NCBI RefSeq assembly: GCF_900458815.1
Contig: NZ_UHDZ01000001.1
Coordinates: forward strand, 1,178,001 to 1,242,000
Length of the DNA stretch: 64,000 bases
Direction: 5' to 3'
Origin: Staphylococcus saccharolyticus
Lineage (GTDB): Bacteria; Bacillota; Bacilli; Staphylococcales; Staphylococcaceae
Shown here: positions 9,595 through 21,012 of the stretch, piece after piece
Layout of the letters: the number at the start of each line of letters is the position of its first letter
How positions within the stretch are numbered: position 1 is the first letter of the stretch
The notes under the pieces: generated by a model
Told to the model about the DNA's origin: nothing
The model's input: the letters and a program-made list of their open reading frames with translations, nothing else
The model's database searches: none
Position numbers and translations under genes: made by a program

Positions 9595-10400
9595 TTGAAA
9601 TTTGCAGTAATCGGAAATCCTATCTCTCATTCTTTATCACCATTGATGCATAATGCTAATTTTAAATCATTGGGCATAAATGACACATATGAAGCAATAA
9701 ATATACCTATTGAACAATTTGATACAATTAAGGAAATCATAACAGAAAAAAATCTAGATGGTTTTAACATTACTATTCCGCACAAAGAAAGAATTTTACC
9801 TTTTTTAGATGATATAAATGAGCAATCAAAATCAGTAGGAGCAGTGAATACTGTTTTGATTAGAGATGGCAAGTGGATTGGATACAATACAGATGGAATC
9901 GGATATGTAAGTGGCTTAAATAATATATATGAAGATTTAGAAGAAACATATATATTAATTTTAGGAGCAGGCGGTGCAAGTAAAGGTATCGCAAATGAAC
10001 TATCAAAGATTGTTAAGAGTAAATTAACTATCGCTAATCGTACCATGTCTCGTTTTGATAATTGGCAATTAGATATCAATAAGATTAGTTTAAATGAGGC
10101 TGAAAAACACTTAGATGAATTTGATATCATTATTAATACGACACCAACAGGAATGGATAATAATGAATGTGTGATATCGTTAGATTATTTATCTTCACAC
10201 GCATTAGTAAGTGACATTATTTATATTCCGTATAAGACGCCAATTTTAATGGAAGCCGAAAAACTCGGAAATCCTATACACAATGGATTGGACATGTTTG
10301 TATATCAAGGTGCTGAAAGTTTTAAAATATGGACAGGCAAACAACCTAATATACATGTTATGAAGGAAACAGTAATTAATAAATTGAAAGGAGAAATATA

Positions 10401-10401
<1 letters not shown>
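9595..10401 (+). CDS. aroE: Shikimate dehydrogenase
   Basis: NADPH-dependent reduction of 3-dehydroshikimate in aromatic amino-acid synthesis. [16 protein letters not shown] opens the substrate domain, [10 protein letters not shown] carries the catalytic Lys, and GAGGASKG is the NADP-binding loop. A GTG lies nine bases upstream, but AAGGAG (9581-9586) is placed 8 nt before the TTG at 9595, which also gives the family N-terminus. 268 residues. It overlaps yhbY by one base. Confidence 0.96.
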
Positions 10402-11837
<1,436 letters not shown>

Positions 11838-12191
11838 ATGAGTTCAGAAGAATTATTAAATATTGCTGTCGAAGCGACAGAGAATAAAAAAGCAGAAGAT
11901 ATAATTTCTCTAAACATGAATGGTATTAGTGATATGACTGACTATTTTGTAGTATGTCACGGCAATAACGAACGTCAAGTACAATCAGTTGCTAGAGCAG
12001 TTAAAGAAGCTGCACATGAAAACAATATTAATGTTAAACGAATGGAAGGTTATCACGAAGCTAGATGGATTTTAATTGATTTAGCTAATGTAGTGGTACA
12101 CGTATTCCATAAAGATGAACGTAGTTATTATAACATCGAGAAATTATATCAAGATGCACCTATAGAAGCATATGGTCAGGTTGCATACTAA
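11838..12191 (+). CDS. rsfS: Ribosomal silencing factor RsfS
   Basis: Binds ribosomal protein uL14 on the 50S subunit and blocks subunit joining under nutrient limitation. The 117-residue protein has the family pattern DYFVVCHGNNERQVQSVA, then RMEGYHEARWILIDL and VHVFHKDERSYYNIE. It follows yqeK with no gap and is 2 bp from the methyltransferase remnant. Confidence 0.95.
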   Translation: MSSEELLNIAVEATENKKAEDIISLNMNGISDMTDYFVVCHGNNERQVQSVARAVKEAAHENNINVKRMEGYHEARWILIDLANVVVHVFHKDERSYYNIEKLYQDAPIEAYGQVAY

Positions 12192-12193
12192 TA

Positions 12194-12913
12194 ATGGTGC
12201 AATATCAAGATATGAGTTTGGTATATGATCAACTCACTTAAGATCAACCATATGATTCATGGTTTAATATTGTAAAACACTATTCAGACCCATATGGCAA
12301 CACTATATTAGATATTGGTTGTGGTACTGGAAGTTTAACTCGTCTTTTAAATTCATTAGGCGATGTAACTGGAATGGATTTAAGTGTGGACATGCTTTCA
12401 ATTGCCAGACAAAAGTCTAATCAAGTGACATGGATTGAAGGTGATATGACTCAATTTGAGTTGAAACAAAAGTTCAATATTATAACAATATTTTGTGATT
12501 CACTGAATTATTTATCAACAGATAAAGATGTAAAAAAGACTTTCCAAACTGTATTTCATCATTTATCTGACAATGGTGTATTTATTTTTGATGTGCACAC
12601 TGCATATAAAATGAATACATTATTTAATAATCAAAGCTATATTGATGAAACAGATAATGTTTTTGTAGGTTGGGATGCGATTAAAGGAAAAGAACCATTG
12701 AGTGTTTATCATGAGATGACTTTTTTTGTTATGCAACAAGATAGGAGTTACCAACGGTTTGACGAATCTCATTACCAAAGAACATTTTATGAAGATACTT
12801 ATAAAAATTTTTTAAAACAAGTAGGTTTTACTGATATTAAAACCTTTACTGACTTCAACATTGAAGAACATAATGAAAACGCACATAGACTATTTTTTGT
12901 AGTACAAAAATAA
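12194..12913 (+). pseudogene. yqeM: YqeM-like class I SAM methyltransferase with an early stop codon
   Basis: In-frame translation from the ATG at 12194 gives MVQYQDMSLVYDQLT, then TAA at codon 16 (12239-12241), then continues DQPYDSWFN without a frame change to 12913 (239 codons). Motif I, ILDIGCGTGSLTRLL, lies after the stop but before the next good start (ATG 12374), so internal re-initiation would yield a protein without the SAM-binding loop. A single C-to-T change of CAA (Gln) would explain it. The family occupies this spot in Firmicutes; the substrate is unknown to me. The remaining sequence looks well preserved, so the loss is recent. Confidence 0.9.
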
Positions 12914-12930
12914 TCATCTAAAATAAAAGT

Positions 12931-12977
12931 AAAATCACTCCTTTATATGTTAATAAGTGTGAAGGGGTGATTTTCTG
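12931..12977 (+). terminator. Hairpin at the comE promoter-proximal end, overlapping the comEA ribosome binding site
   Basis: AAAATCACTCCTT (12931-12943) pairs with AAGGGGTGATTTT (12962-12974), 13 bp with one G-U, ending in a T run. It can terminate the upstream operon. The AAGGGGTGA in its 3' arm is also the only ribosome binding site for comEA. Confidence 0.75.
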
Positions 12978-13663
12978 TTTAATTTAGATAAAAAGTATAT
13001 CAATTTTATTGTCAAATGGAGAAGTTACATTATTACTAGTATTTTAGCTATAATTATATTAGTTTTTTTATAGTAAATAGAGGAGAGGATTATAGTAAAG
13101 AAGTTGAGAAAAATAAGAATTTTGATGAAATACAATATCTAGATGGCGGTAACCAAGACGAAAAAATTAAAATTAAAACTAAAACTATAAGTAAAGGTGA
13201 TTTAACTGAAAATAAACAACTTAAAAATATAAAAATTTATATTGATGTTAAAGGAGCTGTAGAACACCCAAATGTTTATAAAATGTCATCTGTTGATAGA
13301 GTTATTGATGCTGTAAATGAGGCTAAACCTACAAAAGAAGCTGACTTATCTCAAATAAATCTCTCAGAGAGATTAATCGATCAAAAAATTATTTATATTC
13401 CTAGAAAGGGGGAGACTATTGTCTCTTCACCTCAATCATCAAATAAAACTTCCTCAACCTCAAATCAAAATCAGCAAATTAATTTAAATAATGCTACAGA
13501 AGCTGATTTAAAAAAATACCCGGTATTGGATCCACAAAAGCTAAGGAAATACTCAACTATAGAGAACAAAAGTGGGGGATTTAATAGCATTGAAGACTTA
13601 AAAAAAATTAAAGGTTTTGAAGAAAAAACTTATGAAAAGCTTAAAGATCAATTTATAATTTAA
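12975..13663 (+). pseudogene. comEA: Late competence DNA receptor ComEA, frameshifted
   Basis: ComEA is the membrane-anchored DNA receptor of natural transformation. The N-terminal anchor (FNLDKKYINF, then a hydrophobic stretch SYIITSILAIIILVF) reads in one frame from a CTG at 12975 and stops at TAG 13071-13073. One extra T in T7 (13063-13069) would join it to the second frame (FIVNRGEDYSKE, then IDVKGAVEHPNVY of the SLBB domain), which runs to 13663. No canonical start codon exists in the first frame. The C-terminal helix-hairpin-helix is also eroded: where GIGPSKA-like residues are expected it has VLDPQKL. The best canonical start left (ATG 13283) lies inside the SLBB domain. Confidence 0.9.
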
Positions 13664-13742
13664 CTTTTATGTGATTGCAATTGTAAATTGTAATAAGCTA
13701 TAAATGTTGATTGTATTAAATAATTAAGGAGGCAGCTAGAGA

Positions 13743-14204
13743 ATGGAAAGAATTAAATGGGAAGAGTATTTTATGGCGCAAAGTCATTTACTCGCACTTA
13801 GATCAACTTGTAAACGGCTTTCTGTAGGAGCCACAATTGTAAAAGATAATAGAATTATTGCTGGAGGATACAATGGTTCAGTGGCTGGTGAGGTACATTG
13901 CATAGACGAAGGATGTTTGATTGAGGATGGTCACTGTATTAGAACTATTCATGCTGAAATGAATGCTTTACTTCAATGTGCTAAGCAGGGTGTTTCTACA
14001 GAAGGAGCCACTATTTATGTGACACACTTTCCATGCTTAAACTGTACTAAATCAATCATTCAAGCTGGAATTAAAACAATTTATTACGCTCAAGATTATC
14101 ATAATCATGATTACGCTATTAGATTATTAAAACAATCTGGGATTGAATATAAAAAGATACCATTTTCTCCTAAATATGTGTCACAATATCTTACAGAAGG
14201 ATAA
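13743..14204 (+). CDS. comEB: ComE operon protein 2, dCMP deaminase-like
   Basis: Zinc-dependent deaminase of the dCMP/cytidine deaminase fold; not required for DNA uptake in B. subtilis. The zinc site is visible as HAEMNALLQC (catalytic Glu) and PCLNCTKSI (two Cys). 153 residues is complete. AAGGAGG lies about 10 nt before the ATG. It is intact between two broken com genes, which fits a separate role in nucleotide metabolism. Confidence 0.93.
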   Translation: MERIKWEEYFMAQSHLLALRSTCKRLSVGATIVKDNRIIAGGYNGSVAGEVHCIDEGCLIEDGHCIRTIHAEMNALLQCAKQGVSTEGATIYVTHFPCLNCTKSIIQAGIKTIYYAQDYHNHDYAIRLLKQSGIEYKKIPFSPKYVSQYLTEG

Positions 14205-14207
14205 GCT

Positions 14208-16198
14208 ATGTTCTATATAGTACTCTCTTTCTTAGTGGGGATACTTTGGATACATTTCAAAGTTATCTCTACTGCATTGTCAATTGTTATTTTAATTCTA
14301 TACGTCATTAAAAAGTTAAAATACCCACATTTGTTATTAATTATTATTGCTCCATTTTTATCAAATATGTTAATTAATCACTATAATAAAGACTCATATA
14401 ATCAAATAATTAATATTAAAACTCATCCATACATTAATCATTTTCTCACATTTAAAAGTTTTGAACACAAATCCCAAGTCTATACTGGTATCATAAATTA
14501 TAAAACAAATGAATATAGATTCATATATAAATCTATGTTTCCTCATTTAAAACAAAATCTCACTCATTACTCGTGTGTAGTAAAGGGTAGATTTGATTTT
14601 GATAAAGATAAACCAACTTTGATTATCTCTACAATTAAATATAAGAGTTGTCAACTTAATAATTCATTTAATCCCATCTACAAACATCAACTGTATATTT
14701 ATCAGAGTTATTATTTTTAATACTTTATTCCATATATACAGGCTTTGTTCCAAGCGCATTAAGAGCTATTGCTATGGCCATTCTCCTCATACTACTACCG
14801 AAAACTTATAAAAATTCTTCTCTCGATATTTTATCCTTTATCTTTATAATGATGGTCATTATAAATCCAAAGTTCATTTATAATATTGGTTTTCAGTTTT
14901 CATTTTTAATTAGTACGTTCCTTTTATTAGCACAACTCCACTTAAAAAATCTTACGCTTTCTAAAACTATCATAAACTATTACTTGTTTATCTCAATTTA
15001 GTTCTGTAATTATAAGTGCTTATCACTTTAATCAATTCCAATGGATAGGTTTTTTATCTAATATCTTTTTTGTTCCTTATTATAGTTTTATACTTTTCCC
15101 TTCAGTTATTTTTTTCTTTATTTTCTGTCATTTCAAACATCATAATTATTTGTTAAATAAAATTATGGATTCTCTCTTTCAATACCATGATTGGTTCATA
15201 ACAAAATTTTTGTATTTTAATCATTACAAATGGTTTATTCCTAATCTAAATGAATATTCACTACTATTTTTAATCGTTACTTGTATTTTTTTACTACTTA
15301 TTATGGCGTATAAAGTCTTAAAAATAGCCCTACCAGTTTTTTTAATAATTTTACTTCTTTTAAACAGCCACACAATGCAGAACTTACTTTATTTGATGTT
15401 GATCAAGGTGATAGTATTTTATTTAAGACCAATCATAATAAAAATATTATGATTGATACTGACGGAAAAGGTGATGAAAGGCATATTATGAACACCACAA
15501 TATAGCAAAATTTAAAATTCTACCAAGTCTTAAGAAGAAAGGCATCTCTACCATCGATTATTTAATTATTTCTCATCCTCATGCGGATCATATGGAAGAA
15601 CAACTTTATCTTTTTGAGACACTTAACATAAAAACAATCATTTTAAATAGTGATAAATTTACAACTTCTATTCTCATGCAAATTAAAAGTCAAAGTTCAG
15701 AGAAACACATTAAATTAATGGATGTTAAGCAAATATTTCAACTAAATGTGAACGATGCTCAATTAAAATTTTTCCATACGTATATAAATAATAGTGATGA
15801 TAAAAATGAGCAATCTATAATCATTCTCATTCAATATAAAAATAGAAATTTCTTAATTAATGGGTGATGCGACTGTGAATAATGAACAAAAGTTAATAAA
15901 TAATTATCAACTGCCGAAAATAGATATACTTAAAGTTGGTTACCATGGAAGTAGAGCAAGTAGTTCGAAAGAATTTATCAAAATCATTAAACCAACCATA
16001 AGCTTAATTTCAAGTGGAAAAAATAATAAATATCGATTGCATAATTATGACGTCATCGATCGTTTGAAAACTTATGGAAGCAAAGTTTTTGATACACAAA
16101 ACAATGGTGAACTGAAAATAAATTTAAATGAAAATTCTTTCAAAGTTTATCGTTATATTTTAAATCAAGAGACTTTAGCTAGAGAAGTAACGCAGTAA
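14208..16198 (+). pseudogene. comEC: Competence DNA channel ComEC, multiply broken
   Basis: ComEC forms the membrane channel for incoming single-stranded DNA. Fragments in different frames follow the family order: N-terminal membrane and OB-like region (14208-14720), GFVPSALRAIAMA membrane part (to 15001), further helices (15005-15452), then the beta-lactamase-like tail with LFDVDQGDSILFK, SHPHADH and GDATVNN and a final YHGSRASSS part ending at 16198. At least five lesions separate them (near 14715, 14990, 15370, 15480 and 15862), the first probably including a deletion of several dozen codons. At 15862 a GGG where GG is expected causes one of the shifts. Function cannot remain. Confidence 0.93.
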
Positions 16199-16242
16199 AA
16201 TGCTATAATTTATGAGTATGATTAATAGAGGAAGGTGGCTGT

Positions 16243-17217
16243 ATGAGTGATAATATTATAACCATTTATGGTGAAGTCCCAGAACTTGTCGAGAAAAAAA
16301 GCAGTGAGATTGTAAACGATTATCTAGGACAAGATAAAGATGATTTTAACTATGTTAAATTTAATATGTACGAAACAGAATTAACGCCTATTATCGAAGA
16401 AATACTTACGTTACCGTTTTTTTCGGATAAAAAGGCAATAGTAGTAAAAAATGCCTATGTCTTTACGGGAGAAAAAGTTTCAAAAGATCTGAATCATAAT
16501 CCAGATCAATTTATCGAATTTATTGAAAAATATGATGGAGATAATTTGATTGTTTTTGAAGTTTACCATAATAAATTAGATGAACGAAAAAAGTTAACAA
16601 AGACTTTAAAGAAAAATTCACAACTTAAAAAAATCGAACAAATGTCCGAAGAAGAAATAAAAAAATGGATTCAACAAAAATTACACGAAAACTTTAAAGA
16701 TATTAAACGTGATGCTATAGACTTATTTGTTGAATTAACAGGTATTAATTTTAATATAGTTTCACAAGAATTAGATAAACTTATACTTTTTATAGGTGAT
16801 AGATCAATTATTAATAAAGCGGACGTCAACTTAATTATAAATAGGAGCTTAGAGCAAAATGTGTTCTTATTAACCGAGTATATTCAAAAAGGAAAAAAAG
16901 AGCAAGCTATTAAGTTGGTTAATGATTTAATTACTATGAAAGAAGAGCCTATTAAATTGTTAGCTTTAATTACTAGTAACTATAGATTATATTATCAATC
17001 TAAAATACTAAGTCAAAAGGGGTATAATGGTCAGCAAATCGCAAAGACTGTTAATGCCCATCCCTATAGGGTAAAACTTGCTCTAAATCAAGCACGTCAT
17101 TATGAACTAGACAGCTTATTAAATATTATTAACTCATGTGCTGAGACAGACTACAAACTGAAATCGTCTTATATAAATAAACAACTGATATTAGACTTAT
17201 TTATCTTAGCGCTATAA
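16243..17217 (+). CDS. holA: DNA polymerase III delta subunit
   Basis: Clamp-loader subunit that opens the beta clamp. 324 residues with the typical weakly conserved N-terminal AAA-like fold (EILTLPFFSDKKAIVVKNAY) and the C-terminal LITSNYRLYYQSKIL and HPYRVKLALNQAR regions. AGGAAGG precedes the ATG. It follows comEC and ends at a bidirectional terminator shared with rpsT. Confidence 0.95.
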   Translation: MSDNIITIYGEVPELVEKKSSEIVNDYLGQDKDDFNYVKFNMYETELTPIIEEILTLPFFSDKKAIVVKNAYVFTGEKVSKDLNHNPDQFIEFIEKYDGDNLIVFEVYHNKLDERKKLTKTLKKNSQLKKIEQMSEEEIKKWIQQKLHENFKDIKRDAIDLFVELTGINFNIVSQELDKLILFIGDRSIINKADVNLIINRSLEQNVFLLTEYIQKGKKEQAIKLVNDLITMKEEPIKLLALITSNYRLYYQSKILSQKGYNGQQIAKTVNAHPYRVKLALNQARHYELDSLLNIINSCAETDYKLKSSYINKQLILDLFILAL

Positions 17218-17226
17218 TAACTAAAA

Positions 17227-17251
17227 AAGATCAAGCACAATGCTTGATCTT
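17227..17251. terminator. Bidirectional terminator between holA and rpsT
   Basis: AAGATCAAGCA pairs with TGCTTGATCTT around a 3-nt loop. A-rich sequence on the left and T-rich sequence on the right suit termination from both convergent genes. Confidence 0.9.
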
Positions 17252-17264
17252 ATCTTATAATCAA

Positions 17265-17516
17265 TTATTTATTAGCTGACATAAGTTGTGATTTGATACG
17301 ATCAGCTTTATTTGAATGGATTAAATTGCTATGAGATGCTTTATCGACTTGCTTGATAGCAAATCTTAATAATTCATCTTTATTTTCAGCACCAATTGAG
17401 ATAGCTGATTTTGCACGTTTAACTGCTGTACGCATAGCATTCTTTTTGGAAATATTACGTGCTTCAGCTGTTTCAGTCGTTCTTACACGTTTAACTGCAG
17501 ATTTAATGTTTGGCAT
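17265..17516 (-). CDS. rpsT: 30S ribosomal protein S20
   Basis: Small basic protein binding 16S rRNA helices; 83 residues (MPNIKSAVKRVRTTE onwards). A longer frame from a GTG at 17525 exists, but that codon lies inside the Shine-Dalgarno sequence AGGAGGTG, so the ATG at 17516 is the start. It is the only gene in the first 36 kb on the minus strand, placed between holA and lepA as in other Firmicutes. Confidence 0.97.
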   Translation of the reverse strand: MPNIKSAVKRVRTTETAEARNISKKNAMRTAVKRAKSAISIGAENKDELLRFAIKQVDKASHSNLIHSNKADRIKSQLMSANK

Positions 17517-17814
17517 TTCTGTCACCTCCTAAAAGTGAACTTAACTTATCAAATTTTATTTGATTACAACAAGAAATATTTTATCAAAAGTAGATTATTT
17601 GTGCAATCTTTTATTTAAAGGCAAATGAGCATAAAATTAAAGATTCTTTAATATTGGAAAGCACAGGTTTAGTAGATATAATGTTTATATTAGCAAACTT
17701 GTTAAATAAAAATTTACTAACTTTGAGATAGTTTGCAATTAAACTTTAAAAACGTTACTATATCAAAGATGCATACATACTGCGGGTTATTATGATGAAA
17801 GCGAGAAGGATATT

Positions 17815-19638
17815 ATGAATAAGCAACAACGTTACAATAGAAGAGAACATATTAGAAATTTCTCTATCATTGCTCATATAGACCACGGGAAATCTACATT
17901 GGCTGATAGAATATTAGAAAATACAAAATCAGTTGAAACTCGTGAAATGCAAGACCAATTACTAGACTCAATGGATTTAGAGAGAGAACGTGGCATCACA
18001 ATAAAATTAAATGCAGTGCGCTTAAAATACGAAGCCAAAGATGGTCAAACTTACACTTTTCATCTCATAGATACACCTGGACACGTAGACTTTACTTACG
18101 AAGTTTCACGCTCTCTGGCAGCATGCGAAGGTGCTATTTTAGTAGTTGATGCTGCACAGGGTATAGAAGCGCAAACACTTGCGAATGTTTATTTAGCACT
18201 TGACAACGACTTAGAACTACTGCCTGTTGTCAATAAGATAGATTTACCAGCCGCTGAACCAGAAAGGGTTAAGCAAGAATTAGAAGATGTAATTGGTTTA
18301 GACCAAGATGATGTCGTTCTTGCAAGTGCGAAATCTAATATTGGAATAGAGGAGATATTAGAAAAAATTGTTGATGTAGTACCAACACCGGATGGAGATC
18401 CAGATGCCCCTCTTAAAGCATTGATATTCGATTCTGAATATGACCCTTATAGAGGTGTTATATCTTCTATTAGAATTATCGATGGAGTTGTTAAAGCAGG
18501 AGATAAAATTAAAATGATGGCAACAGGTAAAGAGTTTGAAGTAACAGAAGTTGGTATTAATACTCCTAAACAACTACCTATTGAAGAATTAACTGTAGGC
18601 GACGTAGGATATATTATTGCGAGTATCAAAAATGTTGATGACTCTAGGGTAGGGGACACTATAACTTTAGCAAACAGACCTGCTGAAAAGCCATTGAAAG
18701 GTTATAAGAAAATGAATCCGATGGTGTACTGTGGATTATTCCCTATTGATAATAAAGATTATAATGACTTAAGAGAGGCTTTAGAAAAGCTACAACTTAA
18801 TGATGCCTCTCTAGAATTTGAACCCGAATCATCCCAAGCTCTTGGATTTGGATATAGAACAGGTTTCTTAGGTATGTTGCACATGGAAATAATACAAGAA
18901 AGAATAGAGAGAGAGTTTGGCATTGAATTAATTGCTACAGCACCATCAGTTATTTATCAGTGTGCCTTAAAAGACGGTAATGAAGTTACTATAGACAATC
19001 CAGCTCAAATGCCTGAGAGAGATAAAATTGATCATATCTATGAACCATTTGTTAAAGCCACTATGATGGTTCCTAATGATTACGTTGGAGCAGTTATGGA
19101 GTTATGTCAGCGTAAACGTGGACAATTTGTCAACATGGATTATTTAGATGATATTAGAGTAAATATAGTATACGAAATTCCACTTTCTGAAGTAGTATTT
19201 GATTTCTTTGACCAACTTAAATCTAATACTAAAGGATACGCATCTTTTGATTATGAGTTTATAGAAAACAAGGAAAGTAATTTAGTAAAAATGGATATTC
19301 TTTTAAATGGTGATAAAGTCGATGCATTAAGTTTTATAGTTCATAGAGATTTTGCTTATGAGAGAGGTAAGGCACTTGTCGAGAAATTAAAAACACTCAT
19401 TCCACGACAACAGTTTGAAGTGCCTGTTCAAGCAGCAATAGGACAAAAAATTGTAGCTCGAACTAATATTAAATCTATGGGTAAAAATGTGTTGTCTAAA
19501 TGTTATGGTGGCGACATAAGTCGTAAACGTAAATTATTAGAAAAGCAAAAGGCTGGTAAAGCAAAAATGAAAGCAGTCGGAAATGTAGAAATTCCTCAAG
19601 ATGCTTTCTTAGCAGTTCTTAAAATGGATGATGAATAA
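17815..19638 (+). CDS. lepA: Elongation factor 4 (LepA)
   Basis: Ribosome-associated translational GTPase. The G1 motif is in [10 protein letters not shown]3 in DTPGH, and G4 in [11 protein letters not shown], followed by EF-G-like domains and the LepA-specific C-terminal domain ending [13 protein letters not shown]. 607 residues is standard. A 280-bp leader separates it from the divergent rpsT. hemW follows. Confidence 0.97.
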   Translation: MNKQQRYNRREHIRNFSIIAHIDHGKSTLADRILENTKSVETREMQDQLLDSMDLERERGITIKLNAVRLKYEAKDGQTYTFHLIDTPGHVDFTYEVSRSLAACEGAILVVDAAQGIEAQTLANVYLALDNDLELLPVVNKIDLPAAEPERVKQELEDVIGLDQDDVVLASAKSNIGIEEILEKIVDVVPTPDGDPDAPLKALIFDSEYDPYRGVISSIRIIDGVVKAGDKIKMMATGKEFEVTEVGINTPKQLPIEELTVGDVGYIIASIKNVDDSRVGDTITLANRPAEKPLKGYKKMNPMVYCGLFPIDNKDYNDLREALEKLQLNDASLEFEPESSQALGFGYRTGFLGMLHMEIIQERIEREFGIELIATAPSVIYQCALKDGNEVTIDNPAQMPERDKIDHIYEPFVKATMMVPNDYVGAVMELCQRKRGQFVNMDYLDDIRVNIVYEIPLSEVVFDFFDQLKSNTKGYASFDYEFIENKESNLVKMDILLNGDKVDALSFIVHRDFAYERGKALVEKLKTLIPRQQFEVPVQAAIGQKIVARTNIKSMGKNVLSKCYGGDISRKRKLLEKQKAGKAKMKAVGNVEIPQDAFLAVLKMDDE

Positions 19639-19651
19639 ATTTTTAAAAATG

Positions 19652-19680
19652 AGGTTGAGACACACGTATAGTCTCACCCT
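19652..19680 (+). terminator. Hairpin after lepA
   Basis: AGGTTGAGAC (19652-19661) pairs with GTCTCACCCT (19671-19680) except for one mismatch. No clear T run follows, so it may be a weak terminator. Confidence 0.5.
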
Positions 19681-19788
19681 AATTATACTCCCATTAAATA
19701 TATCAGTTTATAAAACTTAACACCTTATGTATGTCCTGGTTTATAGAATTGAATTAATACAGATTTTAGTAATTATGGAGGTTTAATT

Positions 19789-20910
19789 TTGACAGTTACA
19801 AGTGCATATATACATATTCCATTTTGCGTTAGAATTTGTACCTATTGTGATTTCAATAAATATTTTATTGATAAACAACCGGTAGATGATTATTTAGATA
19901 CCCTTATTCAAGAGATGCAAGTAAAAAATAACAGAGAACTTAAAACGATGTATGTAGGCGGAGGTACACCTACAGCTTTAAATATTGTTCAATTAGAGAG
20001 ACTATTAAAAGCAATTAATCAAACATTTAAAATAAGCGGAGAATTTTCATTCGAGGCAAATCCAGATGAACTCACTTTTGAAAAAGTTAATCTATTAAAA
20101 CGATATGGGGTCAATAGGATATCAATGGGAGTTCAAACTTTTAAACCAGAATTACTAAAAATTTTAGGAAGAACACATACGTCTGAAGATATATATGCTG
20201 CAGTAGATAACGCGCGAAAAGTGGAAATAAAGTCTATAAGCCTTGATTTAATGTATCATTTACCAAACCAAAGTTTAGAAGATTTTAAGGAAAGCATAGA
20301 TTTAGCACTTGAAATAGATATTGATCATCTTTCAAGTTATGGATTAATTCTTGAACCTAAAACTCAGTTCTACAACATGTATAGAAAAGGACATCTTAAG
20401 TTGCCTAATGAGGATTTAGGAGCACACATGTATCAACATTTGATGAAACGCATAGAACACTCTTCTTTTAATCAATATGAAATTTCTAATTTCAGCAAAC
20501 AAGGGCATGAATCAATTCATAACAAAGTCTATTGGTTAAATGAAGAATATTATGGATTTGGAGCTGGTGCTAGTGGTTATGTGGATGGAGTAAGATATAC
20601 CAATTTGAATCCAGTTAATCATTATATTAATGCTATGAAAAACAATAAGAAGCCTATCTTAACTCAAAACAAACCAACTGTTAAAGAACGTATGGAAGAA
20701 GAAATGTTTTTAGGTCTAAGAATGAATAAAGGAGTCAACATCGAAAGATTTAATAAAAAATTCGATGTACCTTTAAATAAAATATTTGGTCAAGCAATAA
20801 CATATTTAATCCATCGAGGTTTATTGAAAAAAGAAGACCAATACATCGCTATGACTAAGCGTGGGAAAGTGATTGGAAACGAAGTTTTTGAAGCATTCTT
20901 ACTAAACTAA
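19789..20910 (+). CDS. hemW: Radical SAM heme chaperone HemW
   Basis: Coproporphyrinogen-oxidase-like radical SAM protein; characterised HemW proteins bind and transfer heme. The iron-sulfur cluster motif CxxxCxxC is at Cys13, Cys17 and Cys20 (CVRICTYC), and VGGGTPTAL and GVQTF follow. 373 residues from a TTG start preceded by GGAGG. It is upstream of hrcA as in most Bacilli. Confidence 0.95.
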   Translation: MTVTSAYIHIPFCVRICTYCDFNKYFIDKQPVDDYLDTLIQEMQVKNNRELKTMYVGGGTPTALNIVQLERLLKAINQTFKISGEFSFEANPDELTFEKVNLLKRYGVNRISMGVQTFKPELLKILGRTHTSEDIYAAVDNARKVEIKSISLDLMYHLPNQSLEDFKESIDLALEIDIDHLSSYGLILEPKTQFYNMYRKGHLKLPNEDLGAHMYQHLMKRIEHSSFNQYEISNFSKQGHESIHNKVYWLNEEYYGFGAGASGYVDGVRYTNLNPVNHYINAMKNNKKPILTQNKPTVKERMEEEMFLGLRMNKGVNIERFNKKFDVPLNKIFGQAITYLIHRGLLKKEDQYIAMTKRGKVIGNEVFEAFLLN

Positions 20911-20939
20911 TAAAAATTTTGAGAATTTAATGCTTTAAC

Positions 20940-20956
20940 ATTGACTTACTTTGACC
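20940..20956 (-). promoter_or_regulatory. CtsR operator upstream of hrcA
   Basis: On the minus strand the sequence reads GGTCAAA-GTA-AGTCAAT, a tandem heptad repeat with 3-bp spacing matching the CtsR consensus (A/GGTCAAA NAN A/GGTCAAA). Together with the CIRCE element it implies dual HrcA/CtsR control, as known for staphylococcal dnaK operons. Confidence 0.75.
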
Positions 20957-20973
20957 TTTTTGATAAATTATAA

Positions 20974-21000
20974 TTAGCACTTGAGATAAAAGAGTGCTAA
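20974..21000 (+). promoter_or_regulatory. CIRCE element (HrcA operator)
   Basis: TTAGCACTT-N9-GAGTGCTAA, one mismatch from the consensus TTAGCACTC-N9-GAGTGCTAA. It starts at the last base of a TATAAT -10 hexamer (20969-20974) and ends 12 bp before hrcA, so bound HrcA would block transcription of its own operon. Confidence 0.95.
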
Positions 21001-21012
21001 TGAGGTGAAAAC

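Noticed and set aside
9627..10130. Minus-strand open frame of 167 codons opposite aroE
   Set aside because: Aligned with the codon structure of aroE, no ribosome binding site or family similarity; a shadow frame.
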